Source of the DNA: Terribium retamae
Lineage (GTDB): Bacteria > Pseudomonadota > Alphaproteobacteria > Rhizobiales > Rhizobiaceae
Direction: 5' to 3'
Assembly: GCF_022347545.1 (NCBI RefSeq)
Contig: NZ_JAKREW010000001.1
Span: forward strand, 124,001 to 188,000
Length of the DNA: 64,000 bases
Below, piece after piece: positions 34,803 to 43,723 of the stretch. How positions within the stretch are numbered: the stretch's first letter is position 1; each line of letters opens with the position of its first letter. The notes under the pieces are model-generated. The model worked only from the letters and a program-made list of their open reading frames with translations. It ran no database searches and was not told where the DNA came from. The translations under genes and the position numbers were made by a program.

Positions 34803-37427
34803 ATGGCCAAGGAAACGAGCGGCGAATTCTATCCGGTGCCGATCGTCGACCAGGGAACGCGGCCGGGCGCGGTTACACGTCTCATCGTCTTCATGCTGGT
34901 TCTGGCCGGCGCTGCCGTCGTCTTCGGCATTTTCCGCGAACGCTTTGGCGACCCGTTCCTGCTTGGTATGCTCGGTGTCCTGGCGATGATCGGCGTGGGC
35001 TTCCTGTTTGCCACCGCTATTGGTTTTGTCCAGATCGCGCCGCGTTCGACCAGCGACGAACTGTCGAAGGCCTTTGTCGATTCCATGTCGCAAGGCCTGC
35101 TGGTCACCGATGCCAAGGACCGGGTCGTCTATGCGAACCGCGCCTATGCCGACATGACCGGTGCTACCTCTGCGGCTGACATCAAGACCGTGGAAGGGTT
35201 GCTTTCCGATGTGCCCGAGGCGACCGGCACCGTCTATCGACTGTCCGCCGGGCTGCGCGATGGGCAAGCGGGTGATGGCGAATTCCGGCTCGCGCAACCA
35301 ATCCGACCGGGTGCGGAGCCCGGCGCGCGCTGGTACCGCGCCCGCGCGCGTACCTTTTCGGTGCCGGGCTTGCGCCAGCCTCTATCCGCCTGGCAACTCG
35401 CCGACATCTCGGCCGAGCGAGCCGAGCAGGAGCGTTTTTTTCTCGACCTGCAGCAGGCGATCGACCATCTCGACCATGCGCCCGCCGGTTTCTTCGCCGC
35501 CGATCAAGATGGTCGCGTCACCTATATCAATGCGACGCTGGCCGAGTGGCTTGGTATCGACCTTGCGTCATTTACGCCGGGCGCTGTGACACTGCCGGAC
35601 ATCGTGGCCGGTGACGGCATGGCGCTGATCCGCTCGGTGCGGGCTGATCCCGGCACCACCCGCAATGCGGTGATCGACCTCGACCTCACCACCATGGCCG
35701 GCAAGGCGCTGCCTGTGCGCTTCATGCACCGTGTTTCAGCAAGCCGTGAGGGGCTGAACGGGCCGAGCCGCACAATCGTGCTCAACCGCACGCAAGGCGA
35801 GGATGCCTCGGCCGAACTGCGCGCCTCGGAAATCCGCTTCACGCGCTTCTTCAACTCCACGCCGATGGCAATCGCGGGCGTCGATCACGATGGCCGCATC
35901 CTGCGCACCAATGCGCCATTCCTGTCGCTGTTTTCTCCTGCCGTCGACCGCGACGCGCTCGATCGCAAGGTGCGGCTGGATACCGTCATCCATGAACGGG
36001 ACCGGCCCGCTTTTGCCGCAGCTCTCGAAAAGGCGCATCAGCGCCAGGCCGAGATCGCACCAATCGATACCGTGTTGCCTGATAATGAGGAGCGGCACGT
36101 CCGTTTCTACGTCAATGCGGTCGCAGACGGCACCGATGGTGACGGCGCTGAAGAGGCTGCCATCGTCTACGCGGTGGAAACCACGGAGCAGAAGGCGCTG
36201 GAAGGCCAGATGGCGCAGAGCCAGAAGATGCAAGCCGTGGGGCAGCTTGCAGGCGGTATCGCCCATGACTTCAACAACGTTCTCACCGCCATCATCATGG
36301 CATCCGACTTACTGCTGGCGAACCACCGGCCATCCGACCCATCCTTCCCGGACATCATGAACATCAAGCAGAATGCCAACCGTGCCGCCTCGCTGGTGCG
36401 GCAGCTTCTGGCGTTCTCACGCAAGCAGACGCTCCGACCCGAGGTGCTCAACCTCACAGACGTTCTGGCCGACTTGCGGATGCTGCTTGCGCGCCTCGTC
36501 GGCAACAACGTCAAACTCAAGGTCGACCACGGGCGGGATCTCTGGCCGGTCAAGGTCGACATCGGCCAGTTCGAACAGGTCGTCGTCAACCTCGCGGTCA
36601 ATGCGCGCGATGCAATGCCGTCGGGCGGCGATCTCACGGTGCGCACCAAGAACGTCACGGCGGATGAATGCGCAGCCTTCTCCTACCGCGAATTGCCGGC
36701 CGCCGACTATGTCGTCGTCGAGGTCGAGGATACCGGTTCGGGCATCGCTCCTGATGTGTTGAAGAAGATCTTCGAGCCGTTCTTCACCACCAAGGAAGTC
36801 GGCAAAGGCACAGGTCTCGGCCTGTCGATGGTGTACGGCATCATCAAGCAGACGGGTGGGTTCATTTTCTGCGATTCCGAGGTCGGCAAGGGCACGACGT
36901 TCCGCATCTTTCTGCCTCGTCATATTGCCGAAGCCGTCAAGCAACCGCTGGAAGCAAAGCACGATGGCGACAAGACAGCCAGCAACGCTGCCGCAACCGA
37001 GTCGGCAAAGAATGGCGATGCGGGAAAGGCGAGCGATGCCAAGGATCTGTCCGGTTCTGCCGTCGTTCTGTTGGTAGAAGACGAGGACGCGGTCCGGATG
37101 GGCGGCGTGCGTGCACTCAAATCACGCGGCTATACCGTGCACGAGGCAACCTCGGGCGTCGAAGCCCTTGAGATGTTCGAAGAACTCGAAGGCAAGGTGG
37201 ACATCGTCGTATCCGATGTCGTCATGCCTGAGATGGATGGGCCGACGCTGCTTGGAGAACTGCGCAAGCGAGCGCCGGCCATCAAATTCGTATTCGTCTC
37301 TGGCTACGCGGAAGATGCCTTCGCAAAGAACCTGCCTGCAGATGCCCAATTCGGCTTCCTGCCAAAGCCATTCTCATTGAAACAGCTAGCCACCGTCGTG
37401 AAGGACGTGCTGGAAGGCAAGTCGTAG
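34803..37427 (+). CDS. cckA: Hybrid sensor histidine kinase CckA
   Basis: 874 residues. Master cell-cycle kinase/phosphatase that feeds phosphate through ChpT to CtrA and CpdR. Two N-terminal transmembrane segments (about residues 25-75) precede PAS-type domains ([70 protein letters not shown]). The DHp helix is [17 protein letters not shown] with His488, followed by the ATPase motifs [27 protein letters not shown] and [13 protein letters not shown]-terminal receiver domain has the phosphoacceptor Asp805 in [13 protein letters not shown] use ATG 34803 (GGGGGA upstream) rather than 34785. Neighbouring dksA/fliO-like genes recur with cckA in rhizobia. Confidence 0.95.
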   Translation: MAKETSGEFYPVPIVDQGTRPGAVTRLIVFMLVLAGAAVVFGIFRERFGDPFLLGMLGVLAMIGVGFLFATAIGFVQIAPRSTSDELSKAFVDSMSQGLLVTDAKDRVVYANRAYADMTGATSAADIKTVEGLLSDVPEATGTVYRLSAGLRDGQAGDGEFRLAQPIRPGAEPGARWYRARARTFSVPGLRQPLSAWQLADISAERAEQERFFLDLQQAIDHLDHAPAGFFAADQDGRVTYINATLAEWLGIDLASFTPGAVTLPDIVAGDGMALIRSVRADPGTTRNAVIDLDLTTMAGKALPVRFMHRVSASREGLNGPSRTIVLNRTQGEDASAELRASEIRFTRFFNSTPMAIAGVDHDGRILRTNAPFLSLFSPAVDRDALDRKVRLDTVIHERDRPAFAAALEKAHQRQAEIAPIDTVLPDNEERHVRFYVNAVADGTDGDGAEEAAIVYAVETTEQKALEGQMAQSQKMQAVGQLAGGIAHDFNNVLTAIIMASDLLLANHRPSDPSFPDIMNIKQNANRAASLVRQLLAFSRKQTLRPEVLNLTDVLADLRMLLARLVGNNVKLKVDHGRDLWPVKVDIGQFEQVVVNLAVNARDAMPSGGDLTVRTKNVTADECAAFSYRELPAADYVVVEVEDTGSGIAPDVLKKIFEPFFTTKEVGKGTGLGLSMVYGIIKQTGGFIFCDSEVGKGTTFRIFLPRHIAEAVKQPLEAKHDGDKTASNAAATESAKNGDAGKASDAKDLSGSAVVLLVEDEDAVRMGGVRALKSRGYTVHEATSGVEALEMFEELEGKVDIVVSDVVMPEMDGPTLLGELRKRAPAIKFVFVSGYAEDAFAKNLPADAQFGFLPKPFSLKQLATVVKDVLEGKS

Positions 37428-37475
37428 GGGAATCGTCGCTTGACCCGGAACCGGGCTGGCGGCGTTTCCCGAAGA

Positions 37476-37784
37476 TCAGGCCGCCTGACGCCGCAAGGCT
37501 TCCACTTCCTCGACGCAGGGGCGATGTCCGCGCAGATAAAGCGCGCAGGTGGTGCGCAGCATAGATGCGAAGTTCGGAATTTCGCCATTGATCTCAAGAG
37601 CTTCATCATAGAGCTTCGAGATGAATTTTGGCGTGGTCAGCCCCTGGGTTTCTGCGATCTCGTCCAGCAGTTCCCAGAATGTCGCCTCTAGTTGAATGCT
37701 GGTCGAATGGCCGGCCATGCGGATCGACCGGTTGATCTGGCGGTATCCTTCCGGGTCTTGCCCGGCAAACACCCTGCACATCAT
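37476..37784 (-). CDS. Ribbon-helix-helix domain protein
   Basis: 102 residues. The stretch NRSIRMAGHSTSIQLEATFWELLDEIAETQGLTTPKFISKLYDEA has the strand-helix-helix arrangement of the RHH_4-type DNA-binding domain found in short proteins of Rhizobiales. It is probably a transcription regulator, but no antitoxin partner (toxin gene) adjoins it, so a toxin-antitoxin assignment is not supported. Start ATG 37784 is preceded by GGGAGG. Convergent with cckA; 47 bases between stops. Confidence 0.8.
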   Translation of the reverse strand: MMCRVFAGQDPEGYRQINRSIRMAGHSTSIQLEATFWELLDEIAETQGLTTPKFISKLYDEALEINGEIPNFASMLRTTCALYLRGHRPCVEEVEALRRQAA

Positions 37785-38019
37785 GAACCTCCCGTCTGTT
37801 TTTCTTGTTGCCTGTCAGGGCGCGCCGCACTGCTAGGCTTTGGAACATCTTCGGCCGAAAACGCCAAGCCGGCAATCGGACTTTCGTCCGCGAGGCAACA
37901 GCAGAATCGTTCAAAACCATAAGCGAGAGCACGTATTTGCGCGTGGTAATGGGCTGCCACCAAACTCTTTTCGCCGAGCGCATAATTCCGGACAACAGAC
38001 GACGCGAACGGAGTTTTTC

Positions 38020-38415
38020 TTGGCCAAGGCAATCCACACTATGATCCGGGTTCTGGACGAGACCCGATCCGTCAACTTCTACAAGCAAGCGTTTGGGCTA
38101 GATGTCGCAGAGCGGCTGGACTTCGAAACGTTCACGCTCATCTATCTCTCCAATCCGGAAAGCGATTTCGAGGTGGAGCTGACCGTCAACAAGGGCAGGG
38201 CAGAGCCCTACGCGCTTGGTGACGGTTACGGCCATTTCGCCGTCTCCGTTGCCGATCTCGATGCCGAACATGATCGCTTCGGCGCACTCGGCCTCAATCC
38301 AAAGAAAATCGTCGAATTCAACCGTGACGGCGCGCTTCTGGCTCGCTTCTTTTTTGTCGAGGACCCCGACGGTTACAAAATCGAGGTTCTGCAGCGTCAC
38401 GGGCGTTTCAAATAG
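38020..38415 (+). CDS. Glyoxalase/bleomycin-resistance fold (VOC) protein
   Basis: 131 residues, lactoylglutathione lyase-like. The core reads AIHTMIRVLDETRSVNFYKQAFGLDVAERLDF, FTLIYLSNPESDFEVELTVN, GYGHFAVSVADL and FFVEDPDGYKIEVLQR, covering the His/Glu metal positions of the VOC fold (His7-equivalent, Glu, His, Glu). It may be glyoxalase I, but the substrate is not proven. I assign the start to TTG at 38020, with GGAG six bases upstream; homologues begin MAKAIH, and the longer upstream frame is unrelated. Confidence 0.85.
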   Translation: MAKAIHTMIRVLDETRSVNFYKQAFGLDVAERLDFETFTLIYLSNPESDFEVELTVNKGRAEPYALGDGYGHFAVSVADLDAEHDRFGALGLNPKKIVEFNRDGALLARFFFVEDPDGYKIEVLQRHGRFK

Positions 38416-38497
38416 GGCCCACACCGCCGCATCCGGGGAGGGATGCGGCGCCAGCCACGGCGCCGGAAGGGCGCAACAGCAAGCACGGGAGGAAAAA

Positions 38498-39028
38498 ATG
38501 GTCACGATCCACGAAGGCAGGCCAGGCCTGTCGCGCCGCGAACTTCTGAAACGCGGCAGCATAGGCGCCTTGCTGGTCATTGCCGGCAACGCCGTCATCA
38601 GCCCCGAAAATGCCTGGGGTCTGGAAACGGCGGCGTTGAAACCGGAAACCATGGCAACGCTCATCCAGATGGCGCGCGATATCTATCCGCACGATCAGCT
38701 GGCCGACAAATTCTATGCGGTCGCGGTGAAAAGCCATGATGAGCAGGCCGGCAAGGACGCCAAGCACAAGGAACTGATCGAGGCCGGCATCGCCGATCTC
38801 GACAAGCGGGCGGGTACCGGTGGCTATCGCGGTCTCGGCTGGGAGGAAGAACGAGTCGCAGTGCTCAAGGCCATCGAGACGACACCGTTCTTCCAGGCGG
38901 TGCGCGGCGGGCTGGTCGTCGGCCTCTACAACCAGAAAGAGATCTGGCCGGTGTTCGGCTACGAGGGCGAATCCTACTCGAAGGGTGGCTACGTCAGCCG
39001 CGGCTTCGACGACATTGAGTGGCTTTGA
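38498..39028 (+). CDS. Gluconate 2-dehydrogenase subunit 3-like Tat protein
   Basis: 176 residues. Tat-type signal: LSRRELLKRGSIGALLVIAGNAV (twin Arg, hydrophobic core), hence folded export to the periplasm, probably together with the flavoprotein encoded next. The mature part is helical (LIQMARDIYPHDQLADKFYAVAV; GGYRGLGWEEERVAVLKAIE) and matches the gluconate 2-dehydrogenase subunit 3 family (small subunit). RBS GGGAGG before the ATG at 38498. The flavoprotein gene starts 40 bases after this stop. Confidence 0.88.
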   Translation: MVTIHEGRPGLSRRELLKRGSIGALLVIAGNAVISPENAWGLETAALKPETMATLIQMARDIYPHDQLADKFYAVAVKSHDEQAGKDAKHKELIEAGIADLDKRAGTGGYRGLGWEEERVAVLKAIETTPFFQAVRGGLVVGLYNQKEIWPVFGYEGESYSKGGYVSRGFDDIEWL

Positions 39029-39068
39029 GCCACGCCTCGCGCCCAGCAAGAATTCGTGGGAGGAAATC

Positions 39069-40640
39069 ATGGCAGCACCATTCGATCTGAAGAACGATGA
39101 CGTGGTCGTCATCATCGGCTCGGGCGCCGGCGGCGGCACGCTCGGCAACGAACTGGCCCAGAAAGGTATCGACGTCGTCATCCTCGAGGCTGGCGGCCGC
39201 TATGAATATGACGACTTCATCAATGATGAATGGGACAGCTTCGCCCAGCTCGCGTGGAAGGACATGCGCACGACATCAGGTGACTGGCGCGTAGCTAAAG
39301 ACTTCCCCAATCTGCCGGCTTGGATCGTCAAGGCGGTAGGCGGCACCACCACCCATTGGGCAGGTGCTTCACTGCGCCTGCAGGAACATGAATTCAAGAC
39401 GCTCACCACCTACGGCAAGATCGAGGGCGCCAATCTGCTCGACTGGCCCATCACCCTGGCTGATCTCGAGCCCTACTACGCCAAGGCAGAAGACAAAATG
39501 GGAGTGACGCGCACCAACGACATCCCAGGCCTGCCAGGCAACAACAATTTCAAGGTGTTGAAAGCGGGGGCTGACAAGTTCGGTTACAAGGAGTGCCATA
39601 CCGGCCGGATGGCCATCAATTCGCAACCGCGCGATGATCGCAATTCCTGCCAGCAGACAGGATTCTGTTTTCAGGGATGCAAATGGGGCGCCAAGTGGTC
39701 GACGCTCTATACCGAAATTCCCAAGGGCGAAGCGACCGGGCATCTGGAAGTGCGCCCGAATTCGATGGTGATCAAGATCAACCACGACGCTACCGGCAAG
39801 GTGACCGGCGTCGTGTATGCTGACAAGGACGGCAAGCTGCAGGAACAGAAGGCGCGCATCGTCGCGGTGGCCGGCAATTCGATCGAAAGCCCGCGCCTGT
39901 TGCTCAATTCGGAATCGTCAAAGTACCCGCATGGGCTCGCGAATTCCTCGGGGCAGGTTGGGCGCAACTACATGCGCCACACCACCGGCTCGGTCTACGC
40001 TATCTTCGACAAGCCGGTGCACATGTATCGCGGCACCACCATGGCCGGTATCGTGCGTGATGAGGCCCGCAACGATCCTTCGCGTGGTTTCGTCGGAGGC
40101 TACGAGTTGGAGACGCTGGCTCTCGGATTGCCATTCATGGCCGCCTTCCTGAATCCGGGTGGCTGGGGACGTTCCTTCACGACGGCGCTCGATCACTACG
40201 ATCACATGGCAGGCCTCTGGATCGTCGGCGAGGATATGCCGCGCGCCGAAAACCGCGTGACGTTGCATGCCTCGGAGAAAGATCCGCATGGCATGCCGGT
40301 GGCGAACGTCCATTTCGATGACCATCCCAATGACACCGCCATGCGGGACCACGCTTACAGGCAAGGTGCGGCGATCTATGACGCTGTCGGTGCGACGCGC
40401 GTCTTCCCGACACCGCCTTATCCCTCCACACACAATCTCGGCACCAACCGAATGAGTGAGAACCCGGAGCACGGCGTCGTCAACAAGCATGGCCAGACAC
40501 ACGACATCAAGAATCTGTTCGTGTCGGACGGCAGCCAGTTCACAACCGGCGGTGCAGAAAACCCAACCTTGACCATCGTTACGCTGGCGATCCGCCAGGC
40601 GGACTACATCGCCAAGCAAATGGCGGCAAAGACGATCTGA
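39069..40640 (+). CDS. GMC-family flavoprotein dehydrogenase (gluconate dehydrogenase-like large subunit)
   Basis: 523 residues. Glucose-methanol-choline oxidoreductase: the FAD motif is IIGSGAGGGTLG (Gly17, 19, 22) followed by VVILEAGG; the NAVGGTTTHWAG segment and the C-terminal HNLGTNRMS with VSDGSQFTTGGAENPTLTI match the gluconate/2-ketogluconate/sorbose dehydrogenase group. It has no signal peptide, so export may occur hitch-hiked on the Tat subunit encoded just upstream. A membrane cytochrome c subunit, usual in this family, is absent next to it. ATG at 39069, RBS GGGAGGAAAT. Ends in a terminator. Confidence 0.9.
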   Translation: MAAPFDLKNDDVVVIIGSGAGGGTLGNELAQKGIDVVILEAGGRYEYDDFINDEWDSFAQLAWKDMRTTSGDWRVAKDFPNLPAWIVKAVGGTTTHWAGASLRLQEHEFKTLTTYGKIEGANLLDWPITLADLEPYYAKAEDKMGVTRTNDIPGLPGNNNFKVLKAGADKFGYKECHTGRMAINSQPRDDRNSCQQTGFCFQGCKWGAKWSTLYTEIPKGEATGHLEVRPNSMVIKINHDATGKVTGVVYADKDGKLQEQKARIVAVAGNSIESPRLLLNSESSKYPHGLANSSGQVGRNYMRHTTGSVYAIFDKPVHMYRGTTMAGIVRDEARNDPSRGFVGGYELETLALGLPFMAAFLNPGGWGRSFTTALDHYDHMAGLWIVGEDMPRAENRVTLHASEKDPHGMPVANVHFDDHPNDTAMRDHAYRQGAAIYDAVGATRVFPTPPYPSTHNLGTNRMSENPEHGVVNKHGQTHDIKNLFVSDGSQFTTGGAENPTLTIVTLAIRQADYIAKQMAAKTI

Positions 40641-40659
40641 CCACTCCCGAGCCTGCTCA

Positions 40660-40690
40660 CGCGGAACACCTTAGGTGTTCCGCGTCTCTT
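40660..40690 (+). terminator. Rho-independent terminator
   Basis: 11-bp perfect stem CGCGGAACACC (40660-40670), loop TTA, GGTGTTCCGCG (40674-40684), followed by TCTCTTTT. It closes the two-gene dehydrogenase operon and lies before the stop of the convergent gene. Confidence 0.9.
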
Positions 40691-40709
40691 TTGGCAATGC
40701 ACCGTGATG

Positions 40710-41108
40710 CTAAGGCTTGCGGATCGTGCAGGTCGCCGCGGAGAAGGCGCCGTCCGGCTGGCGCATGACGATGTCGAAGGACGCATCGGTGGGGCCATCA
40801 GCGGTGACCTGGGTTACCGAGATACCGTTGCCGCCACTGGTAAAGCCACCCACAGGCCCCAGCCAGCTGACCTCGCCATTGTTGTCCATCTCGTAATTGT
40901 AGCCCTGCATCACCGGCCCATAGGTCGGGCCGCTGTAGACGCGTCCCTTGATGTTGATGTCACCGAGGTAGATGAAAGCGCCGAGCATGTAGACCTCGCA
41001 GCGATAGCTTCCGTCAGGCAGCGCGCCGTCGGCAATAGCCGCGCGCGCGTTACCAGTCGTGAAGCCTACGGCCATCAGGGAAAGCAGGAAGATCAGGCAA
41101 CGCGTCAT
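40710..41108 (-). CDS. Small exported protein of unknown function
   Basis: 132 residues. Signal peptide MTRCLIFLLSLMAVGFTTGNARA, then a compact body beginning ALPDGSYRCEVYMLGAFIYLGDINIKG, with Gly/Tyr-rich strands and a final Cys (AATCTIRKP) that may form a disulfide with the Cys in YRCEV. Not recognised. The ATG at 41108 is used because it opens the signal peptide; a longer frame to 41135 adds only polar residues. Confidence 0.72.
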   Translation of the reverse strand: MTRCLIFLLSLMAVGFTTGNARAAIADGALPDGSYRCEVYMLGAFIYLGDINIKGRVYSGPTYGPVMQGYNYEMDNNGEVSWLGPVGGFTSGGNGISVTQVTADGPTDASFDIVMRQPDGAFSAATCTIRKP

Positions 41109-41417
41109 CGGTCGATCCCAGTGCGGTCGGTACATGCTTGCACGACTTTTTCGACAGCAACATTGCCGAACGTTGCCTCTTGCGCAAACTCCGCAACCGA
41201 AATCCTATATTTTGGACAACTAATATTGCTCCACCCCGGCTCACCCATGTTACCCTTCGGTTGGCCTTGGTGAGTCGGCCATATTTCCGCGTCAAACTTG
41301 GTTTGGGGGCAGATCGAGGAAGACGACGTTAGCGAGGACAAGGTCCGCGCAAGCGATCGACTATAGCGTTTCTTCCATGATCTCGGCGTTACTGGGCATC
41401 GGGCAAGGGACGGGCCG
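41109..41417. other. Intergenic region, 309 bases
   Basis: Divergent region between the exported protein (left) and the short ORF (right). It is noticeably AT-richer in its first half (around 41190-41240, TATATTTTGGAC) than the surrounding genes, as expected of promoters. Short open frames here have no coding character that I can support. Confidence 0.5.
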
Positions 41418-41594
41418 GTGGAGACGTTTTTCGAAGACTACCAAAAGCGGCGCCTCGTGGAGCGCGTCGATATCTTGACTGCCATCAACATCTTGAGATC
41501 GCAGGGTTATGATGAGGACGAGATCATTACCGAGATCACCCGCGTCTTCTATGTCGATCTCGACGAATACAATGATCTGGTAAGGGCAGCCTGA
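41418..41594 (+). CDS. Short acidic helical protein, 58 residues
   Basis: Frame GTG-initiated at 41418 and ending TGA at 41592-41594. The product has a helical composition with alternating charged and hydrophobic residues: ETFFEDYQKRRLVERVDIL, then AINILRSQGYDEDEIITEI, then TRVFYVDLDEYNDLV. It looks like a folded small helical protein rather than noise, and the antisense frame (41361-41654) is less protein-like. The RBS could be GGGACGGG just upstream. No function recognised. It precedes the hydrolase pair by 102 bases and could be in the same operon. Confidence 0.6.
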   Translation: METFFEDYQKRRLVERVDILTAINILRSQGYDEDEIITEITRVFYVDLDEYNDLVRAA

Positions 41595-41696
41595 GGCTCT
41601 CGTAACCGCATCTACACCGTTCGGTGTACGCCTGAAGATCTGCGGCAGTCGCATGGTGCTATGCTAACGTGGCCCATCCAACGGGGGGCTTGCGGA

Positions 41697-42707
41697 GTGA
41701 AACATCTTATCCTCGTTCACGGCAGGGATATCAAGCCGGCCGGCACTGCTCTGGCCACGCTCGGCAAACGCGCTATCGTCCGGGGATTGCAGCGAGCAGG
41801 CAGGGCCGATGTGGCCGACAGGCTGGAAGGCGGCGGGATCAAGCTCACGAGCGTGTATTACGGCGACGTGAACAACGGCATCGAAGCATCCTACCATGCC
41901 AAAACTGCCGCACTGCTGACTGCTCAGAACGATCCGATCTACGATTTCAAACCATGTTTCCCAATTGCCGCGCTGGATGAGGCCTTCGAACTGACCGATA
42001 AGCTGCGCAGCTTCAACAAGGTCGCTTATCGCCACGTGCTCGCCATCGCAGAGGATTGGCGTTTCTGGGATGAGGCCGTGCATGCTGCAAGCATGTTCGG
42101 CGAACTGTTCACTTTCGGGTTGCTCAACTCTTTGTTTGAGGTTTCGATCAAATGGGATCTTGCCGTCTATCTCACCTCGCAGCGTGTCGGTTCCGAGATC
42201 CGTGCACGTCTGCAGGACGTGCTGAAACAATCACTGGCTGATGGTGATGATATTTGCCTCGTCACCCACAGTATGGGCTGCATGGTCGCCTATGATGTGT
42301 TCTGGAAATACTCGTTCCGTTCCGAATATGAAGAGCGGCGCGGCGAGGAGGCGAACCCGGTCAAGCTCTGGCTTACATTAGGCTGTCCGCTCGGGGAGAT
42401 CGGCATCCGCCGTAACCTGCTCGATGCCGTTGCTCTGGAAGAAGAGAAATATCCACGCAACCAATTCCTCGACTGGATCAATGTCCATGCCGAGGACGAT
42501 TTTATCGCGCATGTGCCAAACATGCGCTCGAGCTTTTCAGCCATGCGCGCGAAAGGTTACTGCCGCTCGATCACCGACAGGAAGATCTATAATTGCTGGC
42601 ATTATCGGGATGCTTCCGGAGGGCAATTGGTCGCCAATCCGCACGATCTGTACGGCTACCTGATGAACCAGGACACCGCAAAGATCATCGCTGCTTGGGC
42701 GGATTGA
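41697..42707 (+). CDS. Putative alpha/beta-hydrolase (lipase-like), unknown role
   Basis: About 336 residues from GTG 41697 (alternative upstream start TTG/ATG frame at 41661). The GTG start opens directly into a first strand VKHLILVHGRDI, typical of alpha/beta hydrolases (strand plus HG oxyanion loop). The nucleophile elbow is VTHSMGCM with Ser192 (GxSxG with Thr at the first position). Candidate acid and His are in HAEDDFIAHVP and YRDASGG/NPHDLYGY. No signal peptide, so cytoplasmic. Family not recognised beyond this fold. Only four bases separate its stop from the next hydrolase gene, so the two are coupled. Confidence 0.7.
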   Translation: MKHLILVHGRDIKPAGTALATLGKRAIVRGLQRAGRADVADRLEGGGIKLTSVYYGDVNNGIEASYHAKTAALLTAQNDPIYDFKPCFPIAALDEAFELTDKLRSFNKVAYRHVLAIAEDWRFWDEAVHAASMFGELFTFGLLNSLFEVSIKWDLAVYLTSQRVGSEIRARLQDVLKQSLADGDDICLVTHSMGCMVAYDVFWKYSFRSEYEERRGEEANPVKLWLTLGCPLGEIGIRRNLLDAVALEEEKYPRNQFLDWINVHAEDDFIAHVPNMRSSFSAMRAKGYCRSITDRKIYNCWHYRDASGGQLVANPHDLYGYLMNQDTAKIIAAWAD

Positions 42708-42711
42708 ACTT

Positions 42712-43704
42712 ATGGTTGCGAAAAAACCTCAAAGCCCGCCGATCTCCCTTGCCGAACTGCGCAAGCGCTGCAAGGAGGCTTCGCTCACCGAGCAGGAACT
42801 CACGGATTATTTTCTCGTCGATGAAGAGCGCAGCAAGCCTTTTTCGCCTGCGCTGAAGTTCAACGAAGAACTGGTCGATGTCGGCCGCGCCAGATTAAGC
42901 CCCGAGGCGATTTCCGCGCTCTATGCCGAGGCGACACGAGCACAAACGCCACTGCCAAAGAAGCCGCGGCGGCTTACGACGACCCATCTCAGGGCGGCGC
43001 GCACCAAGCTGTTGGCTGAAGGGGATTCCTGGTTCAATCTGCCGGATTTCATCTATCCCAAGACCGCAATCGATGTTCTCGGAAGTGATTTCGACGTGAG
43101 CAACATCGCGCTGTGGGGGGATGAATTGGAGGCGATGGTCAAGGCCAAGCAGTACCGGCAGCCGCTGCGCTCCGGGCTGTTCGGACACTTCCTGTTCTCG
43201 GGTGGCGGTAATGATGTGCTGGGTTCCATTCCGGCCTATGTCAAACCCCGCAAGTCGGGCGACACCGACCCTGCCCACGCGACCGACTACATCAAGTCGA
43301 CTTTTTCCCAGAAGATCAGCCAGATGATGGGCTTCTACCGCACGCTGGCTGACGATACGCGTGACGCCGCGAGCGGTCGCGTAGTGCTTTACGTTCATGG
43401 CTATGCCGATGCCATCCCAAGAAAGGGGGGACACTATCTAGGCGGCCCGCTGAAAGCGCTCGGCTTCGATTCGGACGACCATGCACCGCTGTGTCGCGCG
43501 ATCGTTGCCAAAATGGTCGATTTGTTCAACGTCGCCTTGCAGTCCTTCGCGCAGAGCACGGCGCATGTTGTCTATAACGACCTCAGGCCGGCCATGACCG
43601 AGCGTGACTGGTATCGCGATGAAATCCACCCCAAGGCATCCGGCGCAAAGAAGATCGCGAAGGTGCTTTCCGATGCTATCCATGCCAATACGCCGATGGC
43701 GTGA
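42712..43704 (+). CDS. SGNH/GDSL-type hydrolase with N-terminal extension
   Basis: 330 residues. SGNH blocks are in order: block I LLAEGDSWFNLP (Ser106), block III FSGGGNDVLG (Gly166-Asn167-Asp168) and block V DEIHPKASG (Asp303, His306). The catalytic Ser-Asp-His are therefore all present. Residues 1-95 are an extra helical, charged extension (ELRKRCKEASLTEQELTDYFLVD; ARLSPEAISALYAEATRAQT) not seen in minimal GDSL enzymes. No signal peptide. Substrate unknown; an esterase, lipase or acetylxylan-type activity is possible. Coupled to the alpha/beta hydrolase gene upstream and convergent with the M48 protease gene 19 bases away. Confidence 0.78.
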   Translation: MVAKKPQSPPISLAELRKRCKEASLTEQELTDYFLVDEERSKPFSPALKFNEELVDVGRARLSPEAISALYAEATRAQTPLPKKPRRLTTTHLRAARTKLLAEGDSWFNLPDFIYPKTAIDVLGSDFDVSNIALWGDELEAMVKAKQYRQPLRSGLFGHFLFSGGGNDVLGSIPAYVKPRKSGDTDPAHATDYIKSTFSQKISQMMGFYRTLADDTRDAASGRVVLYVHGYADAIPRKGGHYLGGPLKALGFDSDDHAPLCRAIVAKMVDLFNVALQSFAQSTAHVVYNDLRPAMTERDWYRDEIHPKASGAKKIAKVLSDAIHANTPMA

Positions 43705-43723
43705 TATGGCGTGTGGCTTTTGT

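Noticed and set aside
37476..37784. Ribbon-helix-helix protein as a toxin-antitoxin antitoxin
   Set aside because: No small partner gene overlaps or adjoins it on either side.
41361..41654. 97-residue minus-strand open frame
   Set aside because: It is antisense to the 58-residue plus-strand frame, which has a better amino-acid pattern.
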